DNA of 64,000 bases, from NCBI GenBank assembly GCA_000597885.1, contig CP004371.1:4741001-4805000 (forward strand). Direction: 5' to 3'. This document shows, one piece after another, positions 1-9,100 of this stretch (positions are counted from its first letter, which is position 1; every line of letters begins with the position of its first letter). The stretch comes from Flammeovirgaceae bacterium 311 (GTDB lineage: Bacteria; Bacteroidota; Bacteroidia; Cytophagales; Cyclobacteriaceae). Under the pieces are notes generated by a model. The model had not been told where the DNA came from. It made no database searches and was given only the letters and a program-made list of their open reading frames with translations. Position numbers and translations under genes: made by a program.

Positions 1-1
1 T

Positions 2-220
2 CTGGGTTATACCTTCAGCAAATCTAACCTGGGCGGCCTGCCTTTTGAAAGAGTCGGTTTGGCCATTATTGCCCGTAACCCGGCCATGATCTGGCAAAAA
101 GCACCAAAGGGGCTGGATCCCTCAGAGCTTTCAGCAGGCAGCCAGGGCATCAGCTGGTATGAATCCGGTCAGCTCAATACCGTTCGCTCGTATGGTCTTA
201 ACCTCAACATTACTTTCTAA
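2..220 (+). CDS. SusC/RagA-family TonB-linked outer membrane receptor, C-terminal end (partial)
   Basis: Only the last 72 residues are present; the gene runs in from the left edge. The reading frame that ends at TAA 218-220 contains SNLGGLPFERVGLAIIARN and PKGLDPSEL, which are characteristic of the final beta-strands of SusC/RagA receptors, and it ends in a terminal Phe as outer-membrane barrels usually do. SusC proteins form the TonB-dependent channel under a SusD lid and import oligosaccharides or peptides. A SusD homologue starts 13 bases downstream, as expected for a SusCD pair. The substrate cannot be told from this fragment. Confidence 0.88.
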   Translation: MGYTFSKSNLGGLPFERVGLAIIARNPAMIWQKAPKGLDPSELSAGSQGISWYESGQLNTVRSYGLNLNITF

Positions 221-233
221 ACTGCCTCTACCC

Positions 234-1625
234 ATGAAGAAAATATATATAGTACTCATTGCCTGTTTTTCTGTATGGAGTTGCGATGATTTTGGCGATA
301 TGAACATCGATCCAAACAAACCCAGTGAAGCATCAGATGAACAGTTGATTGCCAATGCCATGATTTCGCTTTCAGAGCTAAGTTCTGAACCTCAAGGGGA
401 GTTTATGGGCCAGTATTTGGCTGAAACACAATATGTAACAGCTTCACTCTATCCGGTGGGCAGCACCAGCTTTTACTGGTTATACCAGGAGCCGCTCATG
501 GACCTGCAGACTGTGATTGACAGGTCTGAAAACAATAACCGACTTGCAGTTGCCAAAATTTTAAAAGCCTATTACTTCTGGAATATAACCGACCGCTGGG
601 GGGATGTACCGTACACCGAAGCATTTCAGGGCGCTGAAAATCTGACACCAGCCTATGATACCCAGGAGTCTATATACAACAATTTATTTGACTTACTGGA
701 GGAGGCAACTGCTCAGATTGAAGAGGGGAGTATCAGTGGTGACATTATCTATGGCGGCGATATGGAAAAATGGGAGCGGTTGGCTAATACAATCCGGATG
801 CTAATGGCACTGCGACTCTCAGAGGTGGATGCAGCAAGGGGCCAGCAGGAATTTAATAATGCGCTGAATGCCGGCATCATGACCTCCAATGAAGATAATC
901 TTGTTTTTAGACATTTGGCGGATGCGAATCAGCAAAATTACTGGTTTGACCAGATTGCCCCGGCTCCTGCAGGACAAGGGCGTGAATGGTGGGCACTAAC
1001 CGAAACCCTTGTTGATGAAATGAAGGCTGTTGATGATCCAAGGTTGCCGGTTTATGGCGAGCCAGCAAGGGAAAGTACAGAAGGCGAATATATTGGTTTG
1101 CCCTTTGGCGAAACCCAGAATATGGATACCGATTCTTATTCGCTGCTGGGCACCGATATCTGGGAACAGGATGCGCCTGTTCAGCTGGTTACTTATGCGC
1201 AGGCCCTTTTTGCTAAGGCCGAAGCCGCAAAAAGAGGCTGGATATCCGGCGGAGATGCCGAAGCACAGGCAAATTACGAAATGGCCATTGAGCAGTCAAT
1301 GCTCCAGTGGACCGGCAGCACCGAAGGCCTGGAGGAGTTTCTGGCCCAGCCTGAGATTGCCTATGACCCTGCCAATGCCATGGAGCAGATTGGTACCCAG
1401 CGCTGGGTACACCTCTTTATGCATGGTTATGAGGCCTGGGCAGAATGGAGAAGAACCGGCTATCCAGATAATATGGTTGCTCCCGGTGGCACAGCCGTAC
1501 CTACCCGCCTTATTTACCCCGAAACTGAGCAGTTCAATAACACCAGCAGCTATAGAGAAGCTGTTCAAAGACAGTTTGGGGCAGAAGAAGGCTTGTATGG
1601 TAAAGTATGGTGGGATGCAAATTAG
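234..1625 (+). CDS. SusD/RagB-like nutrient-binding outer membrane lipoprotein (SusD-like 2 type)
   Basis: 463 residues from ATG 234. This start is preferred over the upstream in-frame ATG 159, which lies inside susC, because it gives a compact signal peptide MKKIYIVLIACFSVWSC with the lipid-acceptor Cys followed by DDFGDMNIDPN, the usual mature SusD beginning. Motifs such as YFWNITDRWGDVPYTEAF and, near the C-terminus, GYEAWAEWRRTGYP match the SusD/RagB family and particularly the SusD-like 2 branch often linked to peptide or diverse glycan uptake. It works on the cell surface as the lid of the SusC channel encoded immediately upstream. No enzyme follows it, so the substrate is unknown. A hairpin terminator lies 44 bases after the stop. 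Confidence 0.92.
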   Translation: MKKIYIVLIACFSVWSCDDFGDMNIDPNKPSEASDEQLIANAMISLSELSSEPQGEFMGQYLAETQYVTASLYPVGSTSFYWLYQEPLMDLQTVIDRSENNNRLAVAKILKAYYFWNITDRWGDVPYTEAFQGAENLTPAYDTQESIYNNLFDLLEEATAQIEEGSISGDIIYGGDMEKWERLANTIRMLMALRLSEVDAARGQQEFNNALNAGIMTSNEDNLVFRHLADANQQNYWFDQIAPAPAGQGREWWALTETLVDEMKAVDDPRLPVYGEPARESTEGEYIGLPFGETQNMDTDSYSLLGTDIWEQDAPVQLVTYAQALFAKAEAAKRGWISGGDAEAQANYEMAIEQSMLQWTGSTEGLEEFLAQPEIAYDPANAMEQIGTQRWVHLFMHGYEAWAEWRRTGYPDNMVAPGGTAVPTRLIYPETEQFNNTSSYREAVQRQFGAEEGLYGKVWWDAN

Positions 1626-1668
1626 TTGATCCTGGATCAGCATAATCTATTTTCTAAAGCCTGTAAAG

Positions 1669-1698
1669 ACCGCCCGTCCTGAATGATGGGCGGTTTTT
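1669..1698 (+). terminator. Rho-independent terminator after the first SusCD pair
   Basis: A 10-bp stem (ACCGCCCGTC at 1669-1678 with GATGGGCGGT at 1685-1694, one G-U pair) and a 6-base loop are followed by a run of T. It closes the SusCD operon. Confidence 0.8.
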
Positions 1699-1842
1699 AT
1701 CACCATACCCCTGGAGGAACTATTTATTCAGACTGCGGCTTTTTAAAGCAGAACGACAACACCATGCTTGTTCCGGGTTTTTCAATTTTGGTTTCTGAAT
1801 CCGGATCTGATTTTTTTGCCCTGTTTTAATTGTCAATTGCGC

Positions 1843-3057
1843 ATGAAAATACTCATAATGCAAAAATACACTGCTGTTATATTATTGTTGCTCCTGCTGG
1901 GCTGTGCCACGGAAAATGTATCTCTGGTTCAGACAGACACCAACGCAAATACTGCAGAAGCAACAATAGCAGCTGTAAAAGAAAAGTGGGCGCCAGACAA
2001 AAGAGTGGCCCTGTTTGATGTAGAGGCAGGCGAAGCTGATGGCCGGCTGGTGCTGCGCGGAGAATCTAACCTGCCAGCCGCAGTAGATTCACTTAAAACT
2101 GCCTTGAATGCCAGTGATGTTGCTTATATCGACAGCATACAAATACTGCCCGATGCAGCCCTGCAGGGAAAAACCCGGGCTGTTGTTACCATATCTGTAG
2201 CAAACCTGCGCTCTGCTCCTAAACATTCTGCCGAACTTGCCACCCAGGCAACTTTGGGCACACCGCTTAAGGTGCTGAAGAAACAGGGCGGCTGGTACCT
2301 GGTGCAAACTCCGGATGACTACCTCTCCTGGGTGGATTATGGCGGCCTGGTTTCTTTGACAGAGGAAGAGTTTAACAGGTGGCATGCTGCAGAAAAGCTG
2401 ATTTACATGCAGCCTTATGGCTTTTCGTACGAAACCCCTGATGCTGCAGCTCCCACTGTTTCTGACCTGGTAATGGGTAGTATCCTGGAAATTGCAGGAG
2501 AGGAGGAGAGCTTCTACCAGGTGAGGTACCCCGATGGCACCACTGCCTGGATTCCAAAAACAGAAGCACAATCCTATACAAAGTGGCTGGCCGGGCTAAA
2601 CCCCAGCGGCAGCTCCCTGGTGAGCACCTCTTTTACCCTAAAAGGCCTGCCCTATTTGTGGGGAGGTACTTCATTCAAAGGCGTAGACTGCAGCGGCTTT
2701 ACCAAAACCGTTTACTTTCTCAATGGCATGGTCATTCCGCGCGATGCGTCTCAGCAAATCCATACCGGAGAGCTGGTTGATGATACAAGGGATTTTGATA
2801 AACTGTTGCCCGGCGATCTGCTGTTCTTTGGCCGGCCCGCCACCGATTCGAGCCCGGAAAGGGTGGTGCATGTGGGCATGTGGATTGGCAATAATGAATT
2901 TATACACTCTGCCGGTAAAGTACACATCAGCAGTGTAGACAGCACAGCAGAGAATTTCGATCAATACAACTACGACCGCTACCTGCGCACCAAAAGACTG
3001 CTGCAGCAGAACGATCCGCGGCTCATACAGCTAAGCAACAGCACCATTTTTAAATAA
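1843..3057 (+). CDS. SH3-domain plus NlpC/P60 cysteine peptidase lipoprotein
   Basis: 404 residues from ATG 1843; ATG 1858 is an equally good start, and the longer upstream frame adds only an unlikely leader. A hydrophobic stretch ending LLLLGC makes it a probable lipoprotein. A bacterial SH3-like region (VANLRSAPKHSAELATQA onward) and a second SH3-like stretch lead to a C-terminal NlpC/P60 domain, GTSFKGVDCSGFTK. The nucleophile Cys is near residue 284, the His in RVVHVGMWIG near 343, and a third polar position follows in the HSAGKVHIS region. NlpC/P60 enzymes of this layout hydrolyse D-gamma-Glu-diaminopimelate bonds in peptidoglycan stem peptides. It is probably periplasmic and involved in wall turnover. 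It stands alone between terminators and converges with the carboxypeptidase gene. Confidence 0.88.
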   Translation: MKILIMQKYTAVILLLLLLGCATENVSLVQTDTNANTAEATIAAVKEKWAPDKRVALFDVEAGEADGRLVLRGESNLPAAVDSLKTALNASDVAYIDSIQILPDAALQGKTRAVVTISVANLRSAPKHSAELATQATLGTPLKVLKKQGGWYLVQTPDDYLSWVDYGGLVSLTEEEFNRWHAAEKLIYMQPYGFSYETPDAAAPTVSDLVMGSILEIAGEEESFYQVRYPDGTTAWIPKTEAQSYTKWLAGLNPSGSSLVSTSFTLKGLPYLWGGTSFKGVDCSGFTKTVYFLNGMVIPRDASQQIHTGELVDDTRDFDKLLPGDLLFFGRPATDSSPERVVHVGMWIGNNEFIHSAGKVHISSVDSTAENFDQYNYDRYLRTKRLLQQNDPRLIQLSNSTIFK

Positions 3058-3079
3058 GCCAACAAAGTGGGTTTATTTT
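3052..3079. terminator. Possible bidirectional terminator between convergent genes
   Basis: AAATAAGCC (3052-3060) can pair with GGTTTATTT (3070-3078), giving 9 bp with one G-U pair. The stem overlaps the stop codon of the NlpC/P60 gene, and the A/T-rich arms give a T-run on each strand. It sits in the 49-base gap between two genes that point at each other. The stem is GC-poor, so this is only a fair candidate. Confidence 0.45.
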
Positions 3080-3106
3080 ATGCCTGTACAGTATCCTCAG
3101 CTACCC

Positions 3107-4408
3107 TTAATAAGTGCTGTGGATCTGCCACAGTATTTTTTCCATTTCGCTTCTTAGTGCTGCGGTGGGTATTACATAATTATTGTGCATAAAGCTAAAG
3201 TAAAGCTTTTTACCCTTTTTTGTAATCAGGTATCCGCTAAGGCACGAAACATTGCTAAGGCTGCCGGTTTTGGCATGCACGTAGGGAGGATCTGCTTTAT
3301 AAGAATTTCTAAGTGTGCCTGTTTTTCCACCTGTGGGCAGGTAGTCGAGTACCTTTTCTTCCGGGTACTCCCGGTCTATTTTCTGCAGCAGTACAATAAT
3401 ACTCCTGGGGGTAAACAGGTTGTGTTTGGATAGGCCTGAGCCATCTGCCCACTGTGGCTCGTCTGGCAGGTCGGCCAGAAAATTCTTTTTTGCATACTCA
3501 ATTACAGCGTCTGTATTCAGGGAGTCGAAAAGCTTATCAGCGCTTAAGATCAGGAGCTGTTCCGCAATAAAATTATCGCTGTTCTGCAGCATTCTTTTAT
3601 AGAGCGAATCTGCGGGTACAGACTGTATGCTTCTGTACGCGCTCCTGTTGTAATTCCTGAAGGGAATCAGCTGAACCGGCCGCTGCAGGGTGTCCTCCAG
3701 CAGCCGTACCATCAGGCTGTCGGAAAGGATAAAAGGCCGGTCTATTTCAAATTCCAGGGAAGGATCTTGAATGTTATAGGTATAAAAATTTCGCTGAAAC
3801 TGCCGGCTGAAGCGGTATCTGGGGGTGGTTAGCGTAGTATCTTCTGTTACATATTGTCCGAAGTAGTAGGGGGAGATGGTAAAGGCTGTATCTGCCGATT
3901 CTTTACTGATTCTGATGGCATTGCCAAATACGGGGAAAGAGGAGCGTTCCGTGGCAAAGTAATAATTGTACCAGTCCCACGACCAGCCCGGTCCCAGGGC
4001 CACTACCTGATCGAAGTTATTGGCAAAGTATAAATCTTTGGGGTGGTTCTTCAGGAAGTGATAGGCCGCGGTGCTCTTCAGGTCGGCATGCAGAAAGGAA
4101 GGATCGCCGGTACCCCAGAATATCAGGGAATCGCCCCGTTCTATGTACTTTAGCCCTGCTATAGAATCTCCCAATACCTTTTGTGCTACATAAAAGGTAA
4201 ACAGTTTGGTATTTGAGGCGGGGATGAAGTACTGGTCTTCATTTCTGCTGTAAACTGTTTTTTGTTTTTGGGGATCGTAGAGTACAAAGCCTGTATGTCC
4301 TTTGGCAAAAGTTTCGGAGTTTTTGAAGGATTTTTTCAGCGCTGCTCTTTTAAACCCCATGCAGGACACAAACGAACATAGGAGCAGTAGAAAAAAAATA
4401 TTCTTCAT
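3107..4408 (-). CDS. dacB: D-alanyl-D-alanine carboxypeptidase/endopeptidase, PBP4 type (peptidase S13)
   Basis: 433 residues. The N-terminus MKNIFFLLLLCSFVSC looks like a lipoprotein signal. All three penicillin-binding motifs are visible: SxxK as SNTK (Ser about 65, Lys about 68), SDN in QNSDNFIAEQ near residue 275, and KTG in HAKTGSLSNVS near 380. A second KTG (GGKTGTLRNSY) lies just before it. This order and spacing fit the S13/PBP4 family, low-molecular-weight penicillin-binding proteins that cut terminal D-Ala or peptide cross-links in the periplasm. It is the only convincing minus-strand gene in the window. Its neighbour across the convergent terminator is another peptidoglycan hydrolase, so this corner may serve wall remodelling. 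The symbol is by family only. Confidence 0.88.
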   Translation of the reverse strand: MKNIFFLLLLCSFVSCMGFKRAALKKSFKNSETFAKGHTGFVLYDPQKQKTVYSRNEDQYFIPASNTKLFTFYVAQKVLGDSIAGLKYIERGDSLIFWGTGDPSFLHADLKSTAAYHFLKNHPKDLYFANNFDQVVALGPGWSWDWYNYYFATERSSFPVFGNAIRISKESADTAFTISPYYFGQYVTEDTTLTTPRYRFSRQFQRNFYTYNIQDPSLEFEIDRPFILSDSLMVRLLEDTLQRPVQLIPFRNYNRSAYRSIQSVPADSLYKRMLQNSDNFIAEQLLILSADKLFDSLNTDAVIEYAKKNFLADLPDEPQWADGSGLSKHNLFTPRSIIVLLQKIDREYPEEKVLDYLPTGGKTGTLRNSYKADPPYVHAKTGSLSNVSCLSGYLITKKGKKLYFSFMHNNYVIPTAALRSEMEKILWQIHSTY

Positions 4409-4632
4409 ATAAAACTGGCTGGAAGAGAATACTAGAAATATACGGACTTTAATTTAAGCATAGGCCTGCAATATGGCCCTCTAACACATGAATAAATTCG
4501 TGACTAAATTTAAAATCTTTCTCCGCCACTTTCCTCATCTCTTTATTTCATCTCCCTCCATACTTCCAGTACTTTTTAATGAACAGTAAATAAAGTAAGT
4601 ATCATTATGTAAAATGTACATAATGAATTGAG

Positions 4633-4930
4633 CTGGTGAACAAAGTGGACAAAGCTAGCGGCAACAAGGTATTAGAGAATATGGTGTCGATGTGTTTCTT
4701 GCACCCGCTTTGAATACTTACTGAAAAAAGTTGGGCGGCAGAGATTTTAAGTACTATTCTCAATTTTCGCTGGTGTAAGGTAAAATGGCGTGGAGCCTGA
4801 AGGTGTAGGAACTTCCATTAAACACATTAAGGTAAACAATCATGAATCTAACCGCATGGAGATTGATGTGCAACTGGGGGTGCTGGCTCTTCTGGGATTT
4901 TTATCCCTGCAGTTAAGACCCTGTTTCTAA
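4633..4930 (+). pseudogene. Decayed GH3 beta-glucosidase fragment
   Basis: Reading across three frames restores a GH3 segment. LVNKVDKASGNKVL starts at 4633. After a one-base shift comes REYGVDVFLAPALNTY, a stop, KKLGGRDFKYYSQFSLV, another stop, GKMA, and after a further shift GVGTSIKHIKVNNHESNRM, then EIDV. Family knowledge: GH3 enzymes carry equivalents such as EYGVDVLLAPALNIHRNP, CGRNFEYYSEDP and GVGTSIKHFAANNQETNR in the same order, and the KH dipeptide belongs to the substrate-binding site. Two in-frame stops, at least two frameshifts and the missing rest of the roughly 750-residue enzyme show it is dead. It appears to be a remnant of a lost glycoside-degradation gene, within gene-poor DNA beside the EPS locus. 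Confidence 0.75.
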
Positions 4931-6101
4931 AATGTATGCCTGCTCATGTCACAATCAAACCAGTAAAAATGATATGTTTTATGCATCCCAGCTGAAATGT
5001 TATTATACTATTATTGAAATAGTTAAAAAATAGATTTGCGCTTCCTGCATACGATAGGTTATTCGGAACGTTAGTCAATTCAGCAAACATATGAAATTAC
5101 ATTTAAGAACTTCATAACAAATCCAAGTTGTCTCCATGCTGGAAAGGCAACTGTATCAGGTTATCACCATTTTTACAGTATATAAATCATCAAGATCCTT
5201 TTTTTGGAGAGTTATATTGATAAGCAATCAATTTTAAATGGTGGTAATATTTTTTTAATAATTTATAAGAATTTAATTAAAATATGTTGCATTCAATTGT
5301 AAGTCCTGTTAATTTAACTTTAGTTATCAGCTTAATGATAAGCGGCTAATTAAATCGCTGGTACACCTGCTGGTACTCTTTCGGTTAGAATAGTTAGAGA
5401 ATAGGTTTAGATATTTTTTAAATAATTTCTTGATTCTTTCAGAAGGGCGGATGCAATATCATTTCTTTTTGATCCCTTTTATAGGGAAGATAAAGGGGTG
5501 TATCTTTTGTGTTTAGATAGAATTTAGCGTTGAATTAAATTTTAGTTTTATACTGTAGAACTAATGTCTCTATCAATTCTATAGGTACAGGAATCATTTT
5601 ACCTGAGGCCTGATATAGATTAGTTTATAAATTTGAAAAAGCATTGTCCGATAAATATGGGTATCTGGGAATGCTTACTCCTTAAGGACCCGCTGGAGAT
5701 GAAAGTCAGCTATATTGGTCTGGCTAACTTTCATTACCTGGTTCTCCCTGCTGATTATTGTGTTATTACTGAATTTTTCATTCCCTTCAAGCCCTGTTAA
5801 CAAGCCGGACTTTGAGGAACTGTTTGTTGGAAGCAACAGTGATTCAGGATGGAAAAAGCATTTTTCAATAACATTTTTATGCTTGTGGAGTATGCTTACC
5901 GGCATTTTTTCATTCAAGCCTGATTTACCAAACCAACAGGCCATTTTTCTGAGATAATGAAATCTATTGTAAGCTGATGTTGCTATCAGCCTATCTTTCG
6001 ATCTCTTCTTAATTTATTACTGATCGTTGATAAAGCCTAAAATATCATTATACCATTATTTTATTCCTAATAGCTCTATGGAACCATGCTACCGCTCTCC
6101 G
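4931..6101. other. Long gene-poor, AT-rich stretch before the first giant gene
   Basis: About 1.2 kb without a convincing gene. Two small overlapping open frames on opposite strands (5675-5944 minus; 5715-5957 plus, which opens with TTG and encodes one hydrophobic helix) have no recognisable family, and neither has strong support. The region includes the 18-base element shared with 13032-13049. A weak Bacteroidota-like promoter can be read as ATTG at 5966 with TATCTTTC at 5992, 22 bases apart, about 100 bases before the giant gene. Otherwise I see nothing definite. Confidence 0.5.
5301..5318 (+). repeat. Shared non-coding element, copy 1 (AAGTCCTGTTAATTTAAC)
   Basis: The 18 bases match 13032-13049 exactly. 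Similarity extends on both sides: TTGCATT lies 7 bases (here) or 6 bases (copy 2) before the core, and GTTATNAG follows about 5 bases after it. Both copies lie about 0.8-0.9 kb upstream of a major + strand gene, the giant protein here and the fucose synthase for copy 2. The role is unknown. Confidence 0.6.
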
Positions 6102-9100
6102 ATGAGAAAGCTGATTTTTTTTCTGACTTTTTTTGTTTTTGTACATCCTCTGTTGGCACAGGTTAGCTTTAATAACAGCACCCTGATAAACATGGATGGT
6201 ACTCCATTAAGTATTGGGAATCCTACTTCTTTACAATTCGGGCCAGATGAGCGGCTTTACCTTACCACACAAAACGGTTTTATATATGCCTTAACCATTA
6301 CCAGGGTAGGAGCGGGTGATTACCGGGTAACTAATACAGAAACCATTACATTGGTAAAATCAATACCTAACTATAACGACAATGGTGTATTTAATTCCGG
6401 AGTAAAAACCCGTCAGGTAACGGGTATACTGGTTACGGGTACAGCAGAGAATCCGGTATTGTATGTTGGTTCCAGTGATCCGAGAATTGGCGGCGGCGGC
6501 GTGCGTGCCGACAAAGATCTCGATACAAACTCCGGCACAATATCACGCCTGACCAGAAATGGAGGCAGCTGGGAAAAAGTAGATATTGTTAGAGGTTTGC
6601 CCAGATCGGAAGAAAACCATGCAAACAACGGGATGTACATTGATGAGCAGACCAATCTGATGTATGTAGCTCAGGGTGGCCATACCAATGCCGGTTCTCC
6701 TTCCAATAACTTTGCTTTTATTACAGAATACGCACTTTCTGCTGCTATCTTAACAGTTGACTTGAACTACATAGAGGCTCTTCCGACAAAAACAGATGCA
6801 AAGGGACAGCAATATAAGTACGACCTGCCTACGGTTGATGACCCCACCCGGCCAAACAATCCTGATGGATCAGACATTGGTGATCCCTTTGGTGGAAACG
6901 ATGGTCTGAACCAAGCCAAACTGGTGCTGAACGGACCGGTACAGATCTACTCTCCAGGATATAGAAACGTATATGACATTGTGGTGACCAAAACGCCAGG
7001 TCGTGAAGGAAGAATGTACACCATAGATAACGGAGCAAACGGAGGATGGGGAGGCCACCCTGAAAATGAAGGAACCGACGGAACTGTAACAAATAATTAT
7101 ATCACTGGAGAACCAGGTTCTTCAGGTCCGGGCCCTAATGATGGCAAGGTTAACAATAAAGATAACCTGCATTTGGTAACAAAAGGATTTTACGGCGGGC
7201 ACCCCACACCAATACGTGCAAACCCTGCTGGCGCAGGTCTCTACACCTACGATACAGCAGGTGTGTGGCGAACCAGCACAACAGATCCACTATATCCGCT
7301 TCCTGCCGACTGGCCACCGGTTCCACTGTCTATGGCAAACCCTGTAGAAGGAGACTTTAGAAACCCCGGTGTGGACGATGGTGCCTTATATATATGGTCT
7401 ACCTCAACGAATGGTGTTACAGAGTATACAGCTACGAATTTTAATGGTGCCCTTACCGGCAATCTACTAGTTACCACCTGGAATGGCAGGATTTACAAAA
7501 TAGAATTAAGCCAGGATGGCACCCAAGTAGTAGCAGTGGTTGAACTGGCTTCGGGTTTTCTAAACCCACTGGATGTTATTGCTCAGGGCGATGGCGATAT
7601 TTTTCCTGGCAGTATCTGGGCGGCTGTTTACGGTAGTAAGTCAATTGCAGTTTTTGAGCCTATTGACTTTACAAATTGTACCGGATTGAATGATATAGTG
7701 CTGGATGATGATGGAGACGGCTTTAGCAATGCCGATGAAATAGACAATGGTACTGATCCTTGTTCACCCTCCAGCAAACCTACAGATAATGATGGTGATT
7801 TTTTCTCTGACCTGAACGATCTGGATGATGATAATGACGCTATCCCGGATACCGAAGATTATTTTGCGCTGGATCTGCACAATGGTTTGAATACTGCTTT
7901 GCCTATCAATTATACTTTATTGAATAATGATCCAGGCACTGGCTTTTTCGGCCTTGGCTTTACCGGCTTAATGGCCAACGGTAGTGTAGATTACCTGGAT
8001 GCATTCGATAAAGAAATTCTTATTGCAGGAGGAGCCGTGGGTGCCTTTACAGTTGATGGTGTAACCAGTGGAGATGCTTATGGAGCCGGAAATAACCAGC
8101 AAAATACATTTCAGTTTGGTATTAATGTACAAAGCAGCACCGGGCCTTTTACAATTGATTCCCGCATGCTGTCGCCGTTCTTTAACAGCCATACTCCTGT
8201 TAATAATCAGTCTCAGGGTCTTTATTTAGGTACCGGCGATCAGGATAACTATCTGAAAATTGCCCTGGTGGCTAATTCCGGTATCGGAGGCCTGGAAGTA
8301 CTGGTTGAATCCGGAGGCGTGGTAAAATCTCAACTTGTTTATGCACTTAACAAGTCTGGGGAGCAACTAATTGGAGATAATGTACTTGCTGCCAATACAC
8401 TGGATTTGTTTTTAGCTGTAGATCCACTTAGGGGTACCGTACAGCCAAAATACCAGATAGATGGCAATATTTTGAAGAACCTGGGTAATCCTATACAGCT
8501 AGAGGGGGCTTTACTAACAGCAGTGCAGGGCACAGCTGCGGTTGCGGTAGGCCTCATTGCCAGCTCCAGAGGTTCAAATGCGCCCTTCACAGCCACCTGG
8601 GACTATGTGAATGTAAACCTGGATCCTTTGAATACCCTAGGAGACTGGCACACTCTAACCTCCACCAACGATCCCGAAGCCAGGCACGAAAATGCATTTG
8701 TGCAGGTAGGCAATAAGTTTTATCTGCTTGGCGGGCGCGGCATTAAAAATGTTAATATTTATGATCCTGCAACTGATTCCTGGTCGCTCGGCGCACAGAC
8801 GCCGCTAGAAATGCACCACTTTCAGGCAATCGAGTACAAAGGACTGCTCTATGTAGTTGGGGCATTTATGGGATCATATCCACATGAGCAGCCAGTTCCC
8901 AACATCTACATTTATAATCCGGTAACTGATAAATGGATTGTGGGGCCCGAAATTCCGGAGAGCCGCAGGCGAGGATCTGCAGGAGCCTTTGTGTACCGCG
9001 ATAAATTCTACCTCGTTTGTGGTATTATAGATGGTCATTATGGAGGCCATGTAGCATGGTTTGATGAGTTTAACCCAGCCACCAACAGCTGGACTGTTTT

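Noticed and set aside
1030-1629. 199-residue frame inside the first susD gene
   Set aside because: It is a +1 shadow of a clear SusD protein, with biased composition.
5715-5957. Small + strand frame encoding one hydrophobic helix, overlapped by a minus-strand frame at 5675-5944
   Set aside because: It starts at TTG, has no recognisable family, competes with an overlapping frame of similar length, and lies in AT-rich intergenic DNA.
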